The notes beneath the pieces are model-generated. The model saw only the letters and a program-made list of their open reading frames with translations, did not search any database and had not been told where the DNA came from. 64,000 nucleotides of DNA, taken from contig MGDH01000008.1 of NCBI GenBank assembly GCA_001790855.1, positions 1-64,000 on the forward strand, given 5' to 3'. Position numbers and translations under genes: made by a program. Position 1 is the stretch's first letter. The number at the start of each line of letters is the position of its first letter. Source of the stretch: Candidatus Schekmanbacteria bacterium RIFCSPLOWO2_02_FULL_38_14 (GTDB lineage: Bacteria; Schekmanbacteria; GWA2-38-11). Positions 19,414 to 27,973 of the stretch are shown here, in pieces.

Positions 19414-20574
19414 ATGCTCCGCTACTTAACATCAGGTGAGTCCCACGGGAAATTAATAAATGCAATTCTTGAAGGAATTCCTTCAGGGCTTGAGCTTTCT
19501 GAGGAGGATGTAAACATTGACCTCAGGAGAAGACAGTCAGGCTATGGCAGGGGAGAGAGGATGAAGATAGAGCGGGATGAGGTGGAGATAACCTCAGGAG
19601 TCCGTTTTGGAAAAACAATGGGAAGCCCAATTTCCATGATAATCCGCAACAGGGACTGGGAAAACTGGAAGAATGAGATGTCAATAATCAGGCGCAATAA
19701 AGGGATAAATATGGTTACAAGACCAAGACCCGGACATGCTGACCTTGCAGGAGGAATCAAGTATAACGAAATAGATTTACGTAATATTTTTGAAAGGTCA
19801 AGCGCAAGGGAAACCGCATGCAGGGTGGCTGTTGGGGCTGTTGCAAGAAAAATTCTTGCAGAATTGGGTATAAAAATTTTAAGCCACGTGATAAGCATAG
19901 GAAATATTCGGGCGAAAAACATTCCAAGAAACCCTAACTCAATCGTTCACTTGGCAGAGAGATCAGACCTTCGTTGCGCTGATGCAGAAGCTGAAAGGAA
20001 AATGAAGGATGTGATAGACAAGGCAAAAAACAAAGGAGATTCAGTAGGGGGGATATTTGAGATAATTGTGATGAATCCTCCTGTTGGTTTAGGAAGCCAT
20101 ACCCAATGGGACAGGAAGCTTGATGGAAAATTAGCCCGGGCTTTAATGAGCATTCAGGCAATAAAAGGAATAGAGACCGGTATGGGTTTTAGAACTGCCG
20201 ACCTTTTTGGCTCACAGGTCCATGATGAGATATATTACAGGAAAGACAAAAGAGGCTTTTACAGGAAAACAAATAATGCCGGAGGAATCGAAGGCGGAAT
20301 ATCAAACGGAGAGGATATTGTTTTGAGGGCGGCTATGAAACCAATTCCGACATTGTTAACTCCGTTAAGATCAGTTGATATTATTACAAAAAAGCCTTTC
20401 AAAGCCTCTGTTGAAAGGTCTGATGTGTGCGCAGTTCCTTCTGCAGCGGTTGTGGGAGAGGCTGTTGTTGCCTTTGAAATGGCTGATGCTGTGCTGGAGA
20501 AGTTCGGAGGAGATAGTTTAAAAGAGATGAAAAGAAATTTCAATAATTACAGGGAGTATATTAACAGGCTGTGA
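19414..20574 (+). CDS. aroC: Chorismate synthase
   Basis: A 386-residue enzyme that converts 5-enolpyruvylshikimate-3-phosphate to chorismate with reduced FMN, the last step of the shikimate pathway. All three family signatures are visible: [18 protein letters not shown] near residues 8-25, a middle block [19 protein letters not shown] (about 130-148), and the C-terminal [16 protein letters not shown] (about 337-352). The R-rich phosphate-binding [12 protein letters not shown] is present. Slightly longer than the E. coli enzyme. Start ATG 19414 has a weak AAGGATTG upstream. Neighbours aroQ and aroF are nearby but not in the same operon. Confidence 0.97.
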   Translation: MLRYLTSGESHGKLINAILEGIPSGLELSEEDVNIDLRRRQSGYGRGERMKIERDEVEITSGVRFGKTMGSPISMIIRNRDWENWKNEMSIIRRNKGINMVTRPRPGHADLAGGIKYNEIDLRNIFERSSARETACRVAVGAVARKILAELGIKILSHVISIGNIRAKNIPRNPNSIVHLAERSDLRCADAEAERKMKDVIDKAKNKGDSVGGIFEIIVMNPPVGLGSHTQWDRKLDGKLARALMSIQAIKGIETGMGFRTADLFGSQVHDEIYYRKDKRGFYRKTNNAGGIEGGISNGEDIVLRAAMKPIPTLLTPLRSVDIITKKPFKASVERSDVCAVPSAAVVGEAVVAFEMADAVLEKFGGDSLKEMKRNFNNYREYINRL

Positions 20575-20578
20575 GCAG

Positions 20579-21136
20579 ATGAGATTATTTTTAGCTGTTA
20601 TAATTTTTTTACTTTTGTTACCTCCAAATGTGTCAGCAAATATATATAAGTTTGTTGACGAGGAAGGGATTATTCATTTTATTGACACCTATGATGCAAT
20701 ACCTGAGAAATACAGAGAGAAAAAAGTTGAAGAAGTAGTCAGCAGTGATGAAAAAGTGGATGAAAAAATAAAAGAAAAAAAATCCAAAGAATCTGTTTCA
20801 AAGGATTCTAAAGAAAAAGACAAGGCTTTATCTGAACCTGAAAAGAAAAAGACAGAAGCAGAAATAATAAAGGATTGGGATGAAAAAGTATCCAAGCAGA
20901 AGGAAAAATTAAAGGAAACAAAAAGAAAGCTTGATGAGGCAGAGAGGTCTAAAAACCGCACCACAAGCTCTTATTCAAGGAAACAATATTCAAATGCTGA
21001 CAGAAAAGCAGCAGAAGATGACTATGATGCCGCTAAGAAAGATTATGAAAGTATCCAGAAGGAATGGGATGAGCTTGGAGAAAAAGCAAAAAAAGAAGCG
21101 CCTTATCCATGGTGGCGCCAGAATTTTTACAAGTAG
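20579..21136 (+). CDS. DUF4124-type exported coiled-coil protein
   Basis: A 185-residue protein with a signal peptide (about 1-21, LFLAVIIFLLLLPPNVSA). A DUF4124-like motif NIYKFVDEEGIIHFIDTYDAIP (about 22-43) is followed by a very Lys/Glu/Ser-rich region (about 45-160) predicted to be helical and coiled, then a short PYPWWRQNFYK tail. DUF4124 proteins are periplasmic and of unknown function. Its ATG lies 4 bases after the aroC stop, so it is translationally coupled to it. No functional link to chorismate synthesis is evident. Confidence 0.75.
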   Translation: MRLFLAVIIFLLLLPPNVSANIYKFVDEEGIIHFIDTYDAIPEKYREKKVEEVVSSDEKVDEKIKEKKSKESVSKDSKEKDKALSEPEKKKTEAEIIKDWDEKVSKQKEKLKETKRKLDEAERSKNRTTSSYSRKQYSNADRKAAEDDYDAAKKDYESIQKEWDELGEKAKKEAPYPWWRQNFYK

Positions 21137-21205
21137 AATCCTTTCGTTTTTTTATTTTAATCCTGAATATTTCCTCTAAGCCTTAATTCTGTAACCTTTC
21201 TATGG

Positions 21206-22273
21206 TCAGATTTCAAATATATGAGGGATATTATTTGTAAGCACTTTACATCCTGATTCTGTTACATAGACCATATCTTCTATCCTTACGCCTCCAAAAC
21301 CGGGGATATATATTCCCGGTTCAACTGTGAATACCATTCCCTCTTTGATTTTTTCCTTTACCTTTTTGCTTATTCTTGGTTCCTCGTGAACATCAAGCCC
21401 GACCCCGTGTCCCAAGCCATGGCCAAAGTATTTGTCAAAGCCATTTTTTTTTATATAATTTCTTGCTGCATCATCAATTTCTTCACAAGTTTTTCCGGGC
21501 TTTATATTTTCTATGGCAATACTCTGGGCATCCCTGACAATGTTATAAATCTGCTGCTGTTTTTTATCTGGTTTTCCAATTATAAAAGTTCTTGTAACAT
21601 CAGAATGATAACCATTATAGGAACAGCCAAAATCAATTATTACAAATTCTCCCTTTGATATTTTTTTATCTGAAGCAACTCCGTGAGGAAGGGCAGACCT
21701 TTTTCCTGATGCAACTATTAAATCAAAAGATAATTTCTGTGCGCCGAGTTTTTTTAGCTGGTATTCAAGTTCAAGAGCTATCTCTCTTTCTTTAAGTTTT
21801 TTCCTTAGCATTGGAAGAACAGGCTTTAACCCTTTTTCAAGAATTGAGACTGCTTTCCTTATACATATCATTTCGCCTTCATCTTTTACAATTCTCAGTA
21901 TTTCAATAACGCCTGTGGTTGGAATGAGTTTAACAGGGGATAAGGCTTTTTTAAAGTTTTTATAAACAGAGAATGGCATATAAGAAGCCTCAAAACCAAG
22001 ATTTTTAATCCTTTCCTTTTTACAGAAATTTTTAATTGCTTCGTTTTGATTTTTAAATTCTTCGATTTTAAACCCTGAGACTTCTTTTTTAGCCTGTGTT
22101 GTGTAACGGAAATCAGTAAAGAAGAAGTTTTTTTTAGGGGACATTATAATAAAACCAGAAGAGCCTGTAAAATTTGAGAGATACCTGACATTGATAAGAT
22201 TTGTGATAAGTAATCCGTCAAGGGGCGGCTTTATAAAGGACTGTAGGGCTTTGGCACGGGCGGTTGTTTTCAC
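21206..22273 (-). CDS. M24B aminopeptidase (Xaa-Pro peptidase, PepQ/PepP-like)
   Basis: A 355-residue cytoplasmic metallopeptidase that removes N-terminal residues preceding proline. The N-terminal creatinase-like domain (about 1-125) is followed by the pita-bread domain with all five metal ligands visible: the two Asp in FVIIDFGCSYNGYHSDVTRTF, the His in GHGLGHGVGLDVHE, and the two Glu in FTVEPGIYIPG and GVRIEDMVYV. The start is GTG at 22273 with AAGGA seven bases upstream. In many bacteria this gene sits next to aroQ and efp. Here aroQ is 170 bases upstream on the same strand with a repeat between. Confidence 0.92.
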   Translation of the reverse strand: MKTTARAKALQSFIKPPLDGLLITNLINVRYLSNFTGSSGFIIMSPKKNFFFTDFRYTTQAKKEVSGFKIEEFKNQNEAIKNFCKKERIKNLGFEASYMPFSVYKNFKKALSPVKLIPTTGVIEILRIVKDEGEMICIRKAVSILEKGLKPVLPMLRKKLKEREIALELEYQLKKLGAQKLSFDLIVASGKRSALPHGVASDKKISKGEFVIIDFGCSYNGYHSDVTRTFIIGKPDKKQQQIYNIVRDAQSIAIENIKPGKTCEEIDDAARNYIKKNGFDKYFGHGLGHGVGLDVHEEPRISKKVKEKIKEGMVFTVEPGIYIPGFGGVRIEDMVYVTESGCKVLTNNIPHIFEI

Positions 22274-22308
22274 TTATTGTTCCTTCGATGATTTGCTTAT
22301 GTCCCTAA

Positions 22309-22382
22309 AAATGTAGAAACAGGTCTTCAGACCTGTTAATCTATTGAATAACTAACACACCTGAAGGTGTGTTTCTACATTT
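22309..22382. repeat. Palindromic repeat with two inner hairpins
   Basis: Perfect 12-base terminal inverted repeats (AAATGTAGAAAC at 22309-22320 and GTTTCTACATTT at 22371-22382). They enclose two smaller palindromes, AGGTCTTCAGACCT (22321-22334) and ACACACCTGAAGGTGTGT (about 22355-22372). The RNA or single strand would fold as a cloverleaf-like cruciform. It lies between the M24 peptidase and aroQ and looks like a REP/BIME- or MITE-type element. Confidence 0.75.
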
Positions 22383-22442
22383 CCTGCTTAATATAAAAGT
22401 CGGTATTAAAAAAAACCTTGGCAATTACTATTCTTTCAAAAA

Positions 22443-22883
22443 TTACTTTGATTTAAGATAATCTATTGCAGCGCTGAATGCGAGGATGTAAGACTTGCTT
22501 CCAAACCCTGTAATTGTTCCTACTGCAATATCTGAGATTAAAGATTTTTTTCTGAACTCTTCTCTTTTGAAGATGTTAGACAGGTGGGCTTCAATAAACG
22601 GGATTTTTGTGGACAGCAAAGCATCCCTGATACAGACAGAGGTATGGGTCAGTCCTCCGGGATTAAGTATTATGAAATCAATCTTTTTTAAGCCTTCCTG
22701 TATTGCATCCACAATTTCTCCCTCGTGGTTTGACTGAAAGAATTTAATATTCATTCCAGCCTCTTTGGCGATTTTTGAAAGAGATGAATTGATATCCTTG
22801 AGGGTTTCTTTTCCGTAAACCTCAGGCTCTCTTGTTCCTAAAAGATTTAAATTTGGGCCATGGATTACGAGGATGGTTGGCAT
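22443..22883 (-). CDS. aroQ: Type II 3-dehydroquinate dehydratase
   Basis: A 146-residue enzyme that dehydrates 3-dehydroquinate to 3-dehydroshikimate, normally as a dodecamer. The active-site region [16 protein letters not shown] opens the protein. [31 protein letters not shown] and the C-terminal [11 protein letters not shown] are typical of AroQ. I place the start at ATG 22883. The longer open frame to 22958 would begin upstream of the promoter found at 22926-22954 and adds an unrelated hydrophobic leader. The ribosome site AGGAAGG lies 11 bases before this ATG. Confidence 0.95.
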   Translation of the reverse strand: MPTILVIHGPNLNLLGTREPEVYGKETLKDINSSLSKIAKEAGMNIKFFQSNHEGEIVDAIQEGLKKIDFIILNPGGLTHTSVCIRDALLSTKIPFIEAHLSNIFKREEFRKKSLISDIAVGTITGFGSKSYILAFSAAIDYLKSK

Positions 22884-22925
22884 AGGGTTTGAATCCTTCC
22901 TATATTGAGTAAATATATATTTTAA

Positions 22926-22954
22926 ATAATACCAGCAGAGAACCTCTATGTCAA
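22926..22954 (-). promoter_or_regulatory. Sigma-70 promoter of aroQ
   Basis: On the minus strand, TTGACA (22954-22949) and TATTAT (22931-22926) are separated by exactly 17 bases. The predicted transcription start is near 22919, about 35 bases before the aroQ ATG at 22883. Confidence 0.7.
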
Positions 22955-22982
22955 GCAATCTGATTTTTTCTTTACTTCTATC

Positions 22983-23010
22983 TTGACATCTTAAAACGAT
23001 AAACTATTAG
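22983..23010 (+). promoter_or_regulatory. Candidate promoter of aroF
   Basis: Perfect TTGACA at 22983-22988, 16 bases, then TATTAG at 23005-23010 (4 of 6). It lies 78 bases upstream of the aroF ATG and back-to-back with the aroQ promoter. Confidence 0.45.
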
Positions 23011-23088
23011 TATAAAACATTAAACTGAAAAATTAGTCTGTTGAGAAAGAACAGTAATTAGCAAAGGAACGGAAAAGGTAATAAAAAA

Positions 23089-24105
23089 ATGATTATTGTA
23101 ATGCGGTCTCATGCAAGTGAGGCAGAGATTGATGAGGTTATAAAAAAAATTGAAAAGATGCACTACAAAACTCACATAATCAAGGGGGTTGAAAGAACTG
23201 TAATCGGGGCTGTGGGCGATGAAAGGGGAAAAGAGAGACTCCAGTCTCTTGAATCAATGCCGGGGGTTGAAAAGGTTATGCCGATTCTGCAGCCTTATAA
23301 GCTTGCGGGCAGAGAATTCAAACACGATGATTCTGTAATAGATGTTGGGAATGTTAGAATTGGCGGCAAGGAAATAGTTGTAATTGCCGGACCCTGTTCT
23401 GTTGAAAGCAGGGAGCAGATAATAGAGTCTGCTGAAATTGTAAAAAAGGCAGGAGCAAAGATTCTGCGCGGTGGAGCTTTTAAACCAAGAACCTCTCCTT
23501 ACAGTTTTCAGGGGCATGAAGAAGAAGGGCTTAAAATGCTTGCTATCGCCAGAGAGAAAACAGGGCTTCCCTTTGTTACAGAGATAATGGATACCGTAGA
23601 TATTGATACGGTTGCAGATTATGCGGATATGTTGCAGGTAGGTGCAAGGAATGTACAAAATTTTGCCCTTCTTAAAAAACTCGGAAAGATAAAGAAACCG
23701 ATTCTCCTTAAAAGAGGAATGATGACAACTATTATAGAATTCCTGATGAGTGCGGAATATATATTGTCAGAAGGAAACCCAAATGTCATTTTATGCGAAA
23801 GGGGAATAAGGACATTTGAGACAGAAACAAGGAATACCCTCGACTTAAGCGCCATACCTGTTATTAAGAGCAAAAGCCACCTTCCAATTATAGTTGACCC
23901 AAGCCATGCTATTGGCAACTGGAAATTTGTAGCGTCAATGTCAAAGGCATCAATTGCGGCTGGAGCTGACGGGCTTTTAATTGAGGTTCATCCAAGGCCT
24001 GAAGAGGCTTTTTCTGACGGGGCCCAATCGTTAAAACCTGAGAAGTTTTCAAGACTGATGGAAGAACTCAAGACTTTGATAATAGCCTGCAATAGAGCTT
24101 TCTGA
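23089..24105 (+). CDS. aroF: 3-deoxy-D-arabino-heptulosonate 7-phosphate synthase (type I-beta)
   Basis: A 338-residue enzyme that condenses phosphoenolpyruvate and erythrose-4-phosphate, the first shikimate step. The N-terminal 70 residues (MIIVMRSHASEAEIDEVI...) form the ferredoxin-like regulatory domain of the Thermotoga-type enzyme, which mediates feedback inhibition by Tyr/Phe. The barrel follows, with IAGPCSVESREQI (about 99-111), RGGAFKPRTSPYSFQG (about 126-141), LKRGMMTT and the C-terminal DPSHAIGNW. The regulatory domain distinguishes it from KDO8P synthase. It stands alone on the plus strand and is followed by a palindromic repeat. Confidence 0.95.
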   Translation: MIIVMRSHASEAEIDEVIKKIEKMHYKTHIIKGVERTVIGAVGDERGKERLQSLESMPGVEKVMPILQPYKLAGREFKHDDSVIDVGNVRIGGKEIVVIAGPCSVESREQIIESAEIVKKAGAKILRGGAFKPRTSPYSFQGHEEEGLKMLAIAREKTGLPFVTEIMDTVDIDTVADYADMLQVGARNVQNFALLKKLGKIKKPILLKRGMMTTIIEFLMSAEYILSEGNPNVILCERGIRTFETETRNTLDLSAIPVIKSKSHLPIIVDPSHAIGNWKFVASMSKASIAAGADGLLIEVHPRPEEAFSDGAQSLKPEKFSRLMEELKTLIIACNRAF

Positions 24106-24144
24106 AAAACCTGACTCCAACCATTATGAATAACGTCCCACCTC

Positions 24145-24239
24145 TGTCATTGCGAGCAAAAAGCGAAGCAATCTCGTTTTTTTTGAGATTGCCACGTCGC
24201 CTGCCTGCGGTAGGCAGGCTTACGCTCCTCGCAATGACA
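24145..24239. repeat. 95-bp palindromic repeat, copy 1 (TGTCATTGCGAG family)
   Basis: Begins TGTCATTGCGAG and ends with its complement CTCGCAATGACA. Inner arms GCAATCTC and GAGATTGC close on a short T-rich loop. The right half also holds an inserted small palindrome, CCTGCCTGCGGTAGGCAGG. Copy 2 at 26045-26139 has the same length and ends. The two bracket the PilX-like gene. Confidence 0.9.
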
Positions 24240-24295
24240 CAAAAGGATAGTTTTTTCAGAGGTATGTAAGAAAAGTGGCTTATGTATCTGAGGCT

Positions 24296-26008
24296 TTACT
24301 GAACCTCTCGCCAGCTTATTATCTTTGGGGGTTGTGGGATTACAGTTTTTGTTGAACCGGGAAGGCCTGGGGGTAGATTATTTGCAAGCGCAGGGACCTG
24401 AAATAATGTAGGGCTCTTTATTCCCAAGTTTATATAATTTGATACAAAGGTTCCAGCCACATCATTCTTTTTGGCAGAAACTATTTCATTTTCTGCAAAA
24501 AAAGCTGCTGCTACAGTGAGGTCACTGTCAGAATCTTTTAAGGCTATTTCAATTTTATCCTTTGCAACAAATCCGAGTGTTTCTCCACCGGAGGTTGCGA
24601 AGGACTTGCTTCCTGAAGGCATGACACTGTTATGAACCTTTACCTTGCCTGAGCCTCCTGTTAAATCAGAATTTGCAAAAATTGTTGAACCAACAGTAGT
24701 TGTTCCATTTATAGTGGTAGGGTCAGTGATATAGGTTACAATGGCACCATCAGTTCCGTTTCCAATGTCCAAATTACCATCAACAGTTACTATTCCTTTT
24801 ACTTGCAAAGTTTTTGAAGAATTGGTCCATGACATTAAATGCTGGTTTCCGTTGGAGTCTGTACGAGTTATAGTGAAATCTCCTGTACTCGTATTTGCAG
24901 ATACAGTGGTTCCAGAATATTTTGATTCAATCTCACTCTTTTTTGCAGAAAGGGTTGAAGCTGCTCCATTAGTAAAATCTATATCAAGGCTTGGAATATG
25001 AAGGGAATTAGTTGTAAGCCAGTTCTCATATGAAACCCCTGAAGATATTTGGTCGCTCAGAGAAGGCATTTTTATCTGGCTTTGGTAAGATACTGGAATT
25101 GTATCATTATATACTCCGGATTTATCTGTAAAAACCTGATTAACATCATTAGGGTTCACATAACCATCTGTAATGTACACTCCATCCATTGTATCTTTGT
25201 AAGCAGTAGTTGCTTCAGGTGAACCAATCTTGGAGTCTCCTTCAAGCGATACCTTCCCGTGTTTTATCCTCAACACGCTATTCAGGCTCTGTGGAGAAGT
25301 TGCAAGGTCAGGTATTTTATCCAGCAAACCACTCACTAACCCATCATAATTATTTCCAATCCTTGCCTTTCCGCCCATCTCCAGTATTTCCAGGTCCACT
25401 GCTGTATCTGCATACCCAACTGTTTGCACTCCGCTTGCATTCTCTCCAAGAAGGTGAACAGAGCCGCTGATTATAACCTTTCCTTTAACCATTTTTCCTG
25501 CCTGTCCGCTTCCTGAGAAAATAGCATTGTTCCAGACAGAAACATCTTCCGGCATATATCCTTCAACCAAAACCTCAATTACCTTTTTTGCCCCAAACAG
25601 AGTGCTGCTTTCAGACCTGATATAAATTCTTCTGTTTGTGTCAACCGCAGGGTCAGGAGTTCCTGCTTCATCATTATCATCCTTTATTTTTATTACATAA
25701 TTCCCTGATGATAAAAAACTTACCCAAGGATTTAGTGAAGTTGCTCCGGAAAGCAGGGACGTGAAGCTGGCATTTGAATTTGTCCAGCTCATAGTTGTTG
25801 TTTTTAGCTGGGCAAGTGCGTGCTGGATTCCGCTTTCAGCTCCATAGAAAGCCTTATTTGCTTCCTCGTGGTTATCGCTGACCTTTAGTTCAACTATATT
25901 AATTGTGATGGCAAGTGTAGCAAACAGGGTAAGCACAATCAGAATGACGAGTGAAGCAATTAGCGCTGCACCTTGGTTAGAAATTATAATCTGCTCCTTG
26001 AAACTCAT
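24296..26008 (-). CDS. Large PilX-like pilus assembly protein
   Basis: A 570-residue protein whose first 75 residues match the PilX N-terminal domain: QGAALIASLVILIVLTLFATLAITINIVELKVSDNHEEANKAFYGAESGIQHALAQL, with one membrane helix at about 14-36. The rest is polar and beta-rich (repeated Ser/Gly/Asn-rich strands such as GKVSLEGDSKIG and GNLDIGNGTDGAIVTYI), like secreted beta-helix proteins. It probably acts as a minor pilin-like or tip component. A strong GAGGTGG site precedes the ATG. It is separate from the minor-pilin operon at 46-50 kb and lies alone between two copies of a palindromic repeat. Confidence 0.75.
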   Translation of the reverse strand: MSFKEQIIISNQGAALIASLVILIVLTLFATLAITINIVELKVSDNHEEANKAFYGAESGIQHALAQLKTTTMSWTNSNASFTSLLSGATSLNPWVSFLSSGNYVIKIKDDNDEAGTPDPAVDTNRRIYIRSESSTLFGAKKVIEVLVEGYMPEDVSVWNNAIFSGSGQAGKMVKGKVIISGSVHLLGENASGVQTVGYADTAVDLEILEMGGKARIGNNYDGLVSGLLDKIPDLATSPQSLNSVLRIKHGKVSLEGDSKIGSPEATTAYKDTMDGVYITDGYVNPNDVNQVFTDKSGVYNDTIPVSYQSQIKMPSLSDQISSGVSYENWLTTNSLHIPSLDIDFTNGAASTLSAKKSEIESKYSGTTVSANTSTGDFTITRTDSNGNQHLMSWTNSSKTLQVKGIVTVDGNLDIGNGTDGAIVTYITDPTTINGTTTVGSTIFANSDLTGGSGKVKVHNSVMPSGSKSFATSGGETLGFVAKDKIEIALKDSDSDLTVAAAFFAENEIVSAKKNDVAGTFVSNYINLGIKSPTLFQVPALANNLPPGLPGSTKTVIPQPPKIISWREVQ

Positions 26009-26044
26009 AAAACCACCTCATAAGAGTAACCGAGAATCCCTTTT

Positions 26045-26139
26045 TGTCATTGCGAGCGACCGATAGGGAGCGTGGCAATCTCTTTATTTGCAAGAAAAAT
26101 TATGAGATTGCTTCGTCGCTATTGCTTCTCGCAATGACA
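26045..26139. repeat. 95-bp palindromic repeat, copy 2 (TGTCATTGCGAG family)
   Basis: Same termini as copy 1 (TGTCATTGCGAG and CTCGCAATGACA) and the same inner arms (GCAATCTC and GAGATTGC), here around an A/T-rich loop of about 20 bases. It is exactly 1900 bases from copy 1, on the other side of the PilX-like gene. Confidence 0.9.
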
Positions 26140-26175
26140 TTCTTGATCAGCCTGTCATATGTTTTTCGACATTTT

Positions 26176-26664
26176 CTATAATTTCATTATATCTTCAAGC
26201 CTCAGTAGTTTCTTCTTAATCTCAATTCCAGATGAAAAACCTCCAAGGCTCCTGTCTTCTCTTATTACCCTGTGGCACGGGATTATGACAGGTATCGGAT
26301 TTTTGCCTACTGCATTGCCAACAGCACGGCAGGCTTTTGGTTTTCCAATTTTTGCCGCAATCAACTTATATGTTGATGTACTGCCATAAGGTATTTCAAG
26401 CAATGCATCCCAGACCTTTTTTTCAAATTCTGTCCCGCTTAAAAAATCAAAAGATATAGAAAAGGTTTTCCTTTTCCCCTGAAAATATTCTTTTAGCTGC
26501 TTTAGACAATTTTTAAGCAAAGATGTTTCATATTTTTTTTCTATAACTTTCCATGGATTACCGTGAAGAGGTGAAATTGAAATACCACATATACCTTTTT
26601 CTGTTCCCTTAATATAAATCTTTCCAATAGTAGAGTTAAAACAGGTAAAATAAATTTTATTCAT
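26176..26664 (-). CDS. ogt: Methylated-DNA--protein-cysteine methyltransferase
   Basis: A 162-residue Ogt/Ada-C-family suicide enzyme that removes methyl groups from O6-methylguanine. The acceptor motif IPCHRVI is near residue 127-133, preceded by KACRAVGNAVGKNPIPV and followed by GGFSSGIEIKKKLLRLE. A helix-turn-helix DNA-binding segment (FEKKVWDALLEIPYGSTSTY) is complete. The N-terminal domain is short, as in stand-alone enzymes. It is followed on the same strand by the palindromic repeat, and the ATP-grasp gene ends 19 bases upstream. Confidence 0.95.
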   Translation of the reverse strand: MNKIYFTCFNSTIGKIYIKGTEKGICGISISPLHGNPWKVIEKKYETSLLKNCLKQLKEYFQGKRKTFSISFDFLSGTEFEKKVWDALLEIPYGSTSTYKLIAAKIGKPKACRAVGNAVGKNPIPVIIPCHRVIREDRSLGGFSSGIEIKKKLLRLEDIMKL

Positions 26665-26683
26665 AATATTTTTTTAAAAACTA

Positions 26684-27898
26684 TTAAAACAACAATTCGT
26701 TAAAAATAGAAAGAGGTCTTATTAAAAATGGTACTATATCATCTGACTGAAAATCAAGGTACACTAATTTCTCATCAAAAAAAGAGGCAAAAAAATCTCT
26801 TAGGGCTTCAATCCTTGATAAAGAAATATCAGGCCACCATTTGGGAATTCCTCTTAATCTTAAGAAAAGGTTTAAAAGATCACCCCAAAAAAATCTTCCC
26901 TTAAGACCTACCTTGTAAAATGTCTCTGAAGAGTCTACAGGCATATCATTGACGCTTTTGAAATATAAGAATGGCATGTCCACTCCTGAAAAGATAGAGA
27001 GAGGAAGAGAGCCCCAGAATCTTCCATTAATCTCAAGAAGATAAATTTCTCCATCTTTCCCTGTTTTGAACTCAAGCATGGCAGGGCCTGACCATTCAAG
27101 GGCTCTCATCAGAGGTAAAGCCTGAGTTTTCAAGGTATCATTTAGAGCTATGCTTTCTGCCAATGCACTTGGTCCTCCTATTGGCCTTGTCTGCCTTATC
27201 CGTTTATAGGCAAAAAGAGCAATTGGATTGCCATTCTTGAAGATTCCAGATATTCCAATGATTGTTCCTGCAATAAACTCCTGAACCAGGAGTTTATGAA
27301 GCCTTGTCTGAAAAACTTTAAGTTTTGATAATAATTCCTCTTCAGAATTTGAATAAATCGTATTACTTCCCCCAATGACTCTGTCTCCGATAATATCCGC
27401 ACTGCAGCAAGCCTTTATCGCCACAGGGAAATTAATCCCTGCATTTTGAAGCAAATTTGATTGCCATTGATCATTATTCAGGAATATTGTTTTAGGTGTT
27501 TTAATGCCAAGGCTCTGGGCAAGTTTCTGGGTCTCAAATTTATTCATTGCGGTTTTGATATGCTTATCCTGAGCCAGAAAAGTCTTTGCCTTTAAGTCTG
27601 CCCTGTGCTCTGAGATTACTATGAGAGTCTTATCAGCTACTGGAATCAACATATCAGGAGAATAATTATCAATTGCTTTCTTTATATCTTTTAAGAATCT
27701 CTCTATGCTTTTCTTCGGGCTTGTATAGATAAACTTTTTCGCCACAGATTTTGAATAAAAACTCATATCTGTGGCTCTTTCTCCGCCAACTATTATTTCA
27801 AACCCTTTTCTTGCCAATGATCTGGCGACAGAGAGAGTCGCATAGGTGTTTGCATCAGTCAGTATTATTTTTTTCATGGCTTTTATTTGTAGTTGCAA
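26684..27898 (-). CDS. ATP-grasp carboxylate ligase-like protein
   Basis: A 404-residue ATP-grasp protein. These enzymes activate a carboxylate with ATP and join it to an amine or thiol. The N-terminal Rossmann-like part (KKIILTDANTYATLSVARSLARKGF) is followed by the ATP-grasp core with FPVAIKACCSADIIGDR, LVQEFIAGTIIGISG and the metal-binding MLEFKTGKDGEIYLLEINGRFWGSLPLS. The substrate is unknown. Its place at the head of the glycan region suggests it decorates a sugar or peptide. The frame starts at TTG 27898 with AGGA upstream. ATG 27877 (MKKIILTD) is an alternative start. Confidence 0.82.
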   Translation of the reverse strand: MQLQIKAMKKIILTDANTYATLSVARSLARKGFEIIVGGERATDMSFYSKSVAKKFIYTSPKKSIERFLKDIKKAIDNYSPDMLIPVADKTLIVISEHRADLKAKTFLAQDKHIKTAMNKFETQKLAQSLGIKTPKTIFLNNDQWQSNLLQNAGINFPVAIKACCSADIIGDRVIGGSNTIYSNSEEELLSKLKVFQTRLHKLLVQEFIAGTIIGISGIFKNGNPIALFAYKRIRQTRPIGGPSALAESIALNDTLKTQALPLMRALEWSGPAMLEFKTGKDGEIYLLEINGRFWGSLPLSIFSGVDMPFLYFKSVNDMPVDSSETFYKVGLKGRFFWGDLLNLFLRLRGIPKWWPDISLSRIEALRDFFASFFDEKLVYLDFQSDDIVPFLIRPLSIFNELLF

Positions 27899-27973
27899 AA
27901 CATCCTGTTATAAATTAGATTTAATTATCTCAGATTAAGGTCTATTTTCCAAATATAAAATTTATCTCTTTTT

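Noticed and set aside
22881-22900. tRNA-like GGTTTGAATCC sequence
   Set aside because: No acceptor stem or anticodon arm can be folded around it; it is the aroQ leader.
22884-22958. N-terminal extension of aroQ
   Set aside because: The extra 25 residues begin upstream of the TTGACA/TATTAT promoter and do not resemble AroQ; the start at 22883 is preferred.
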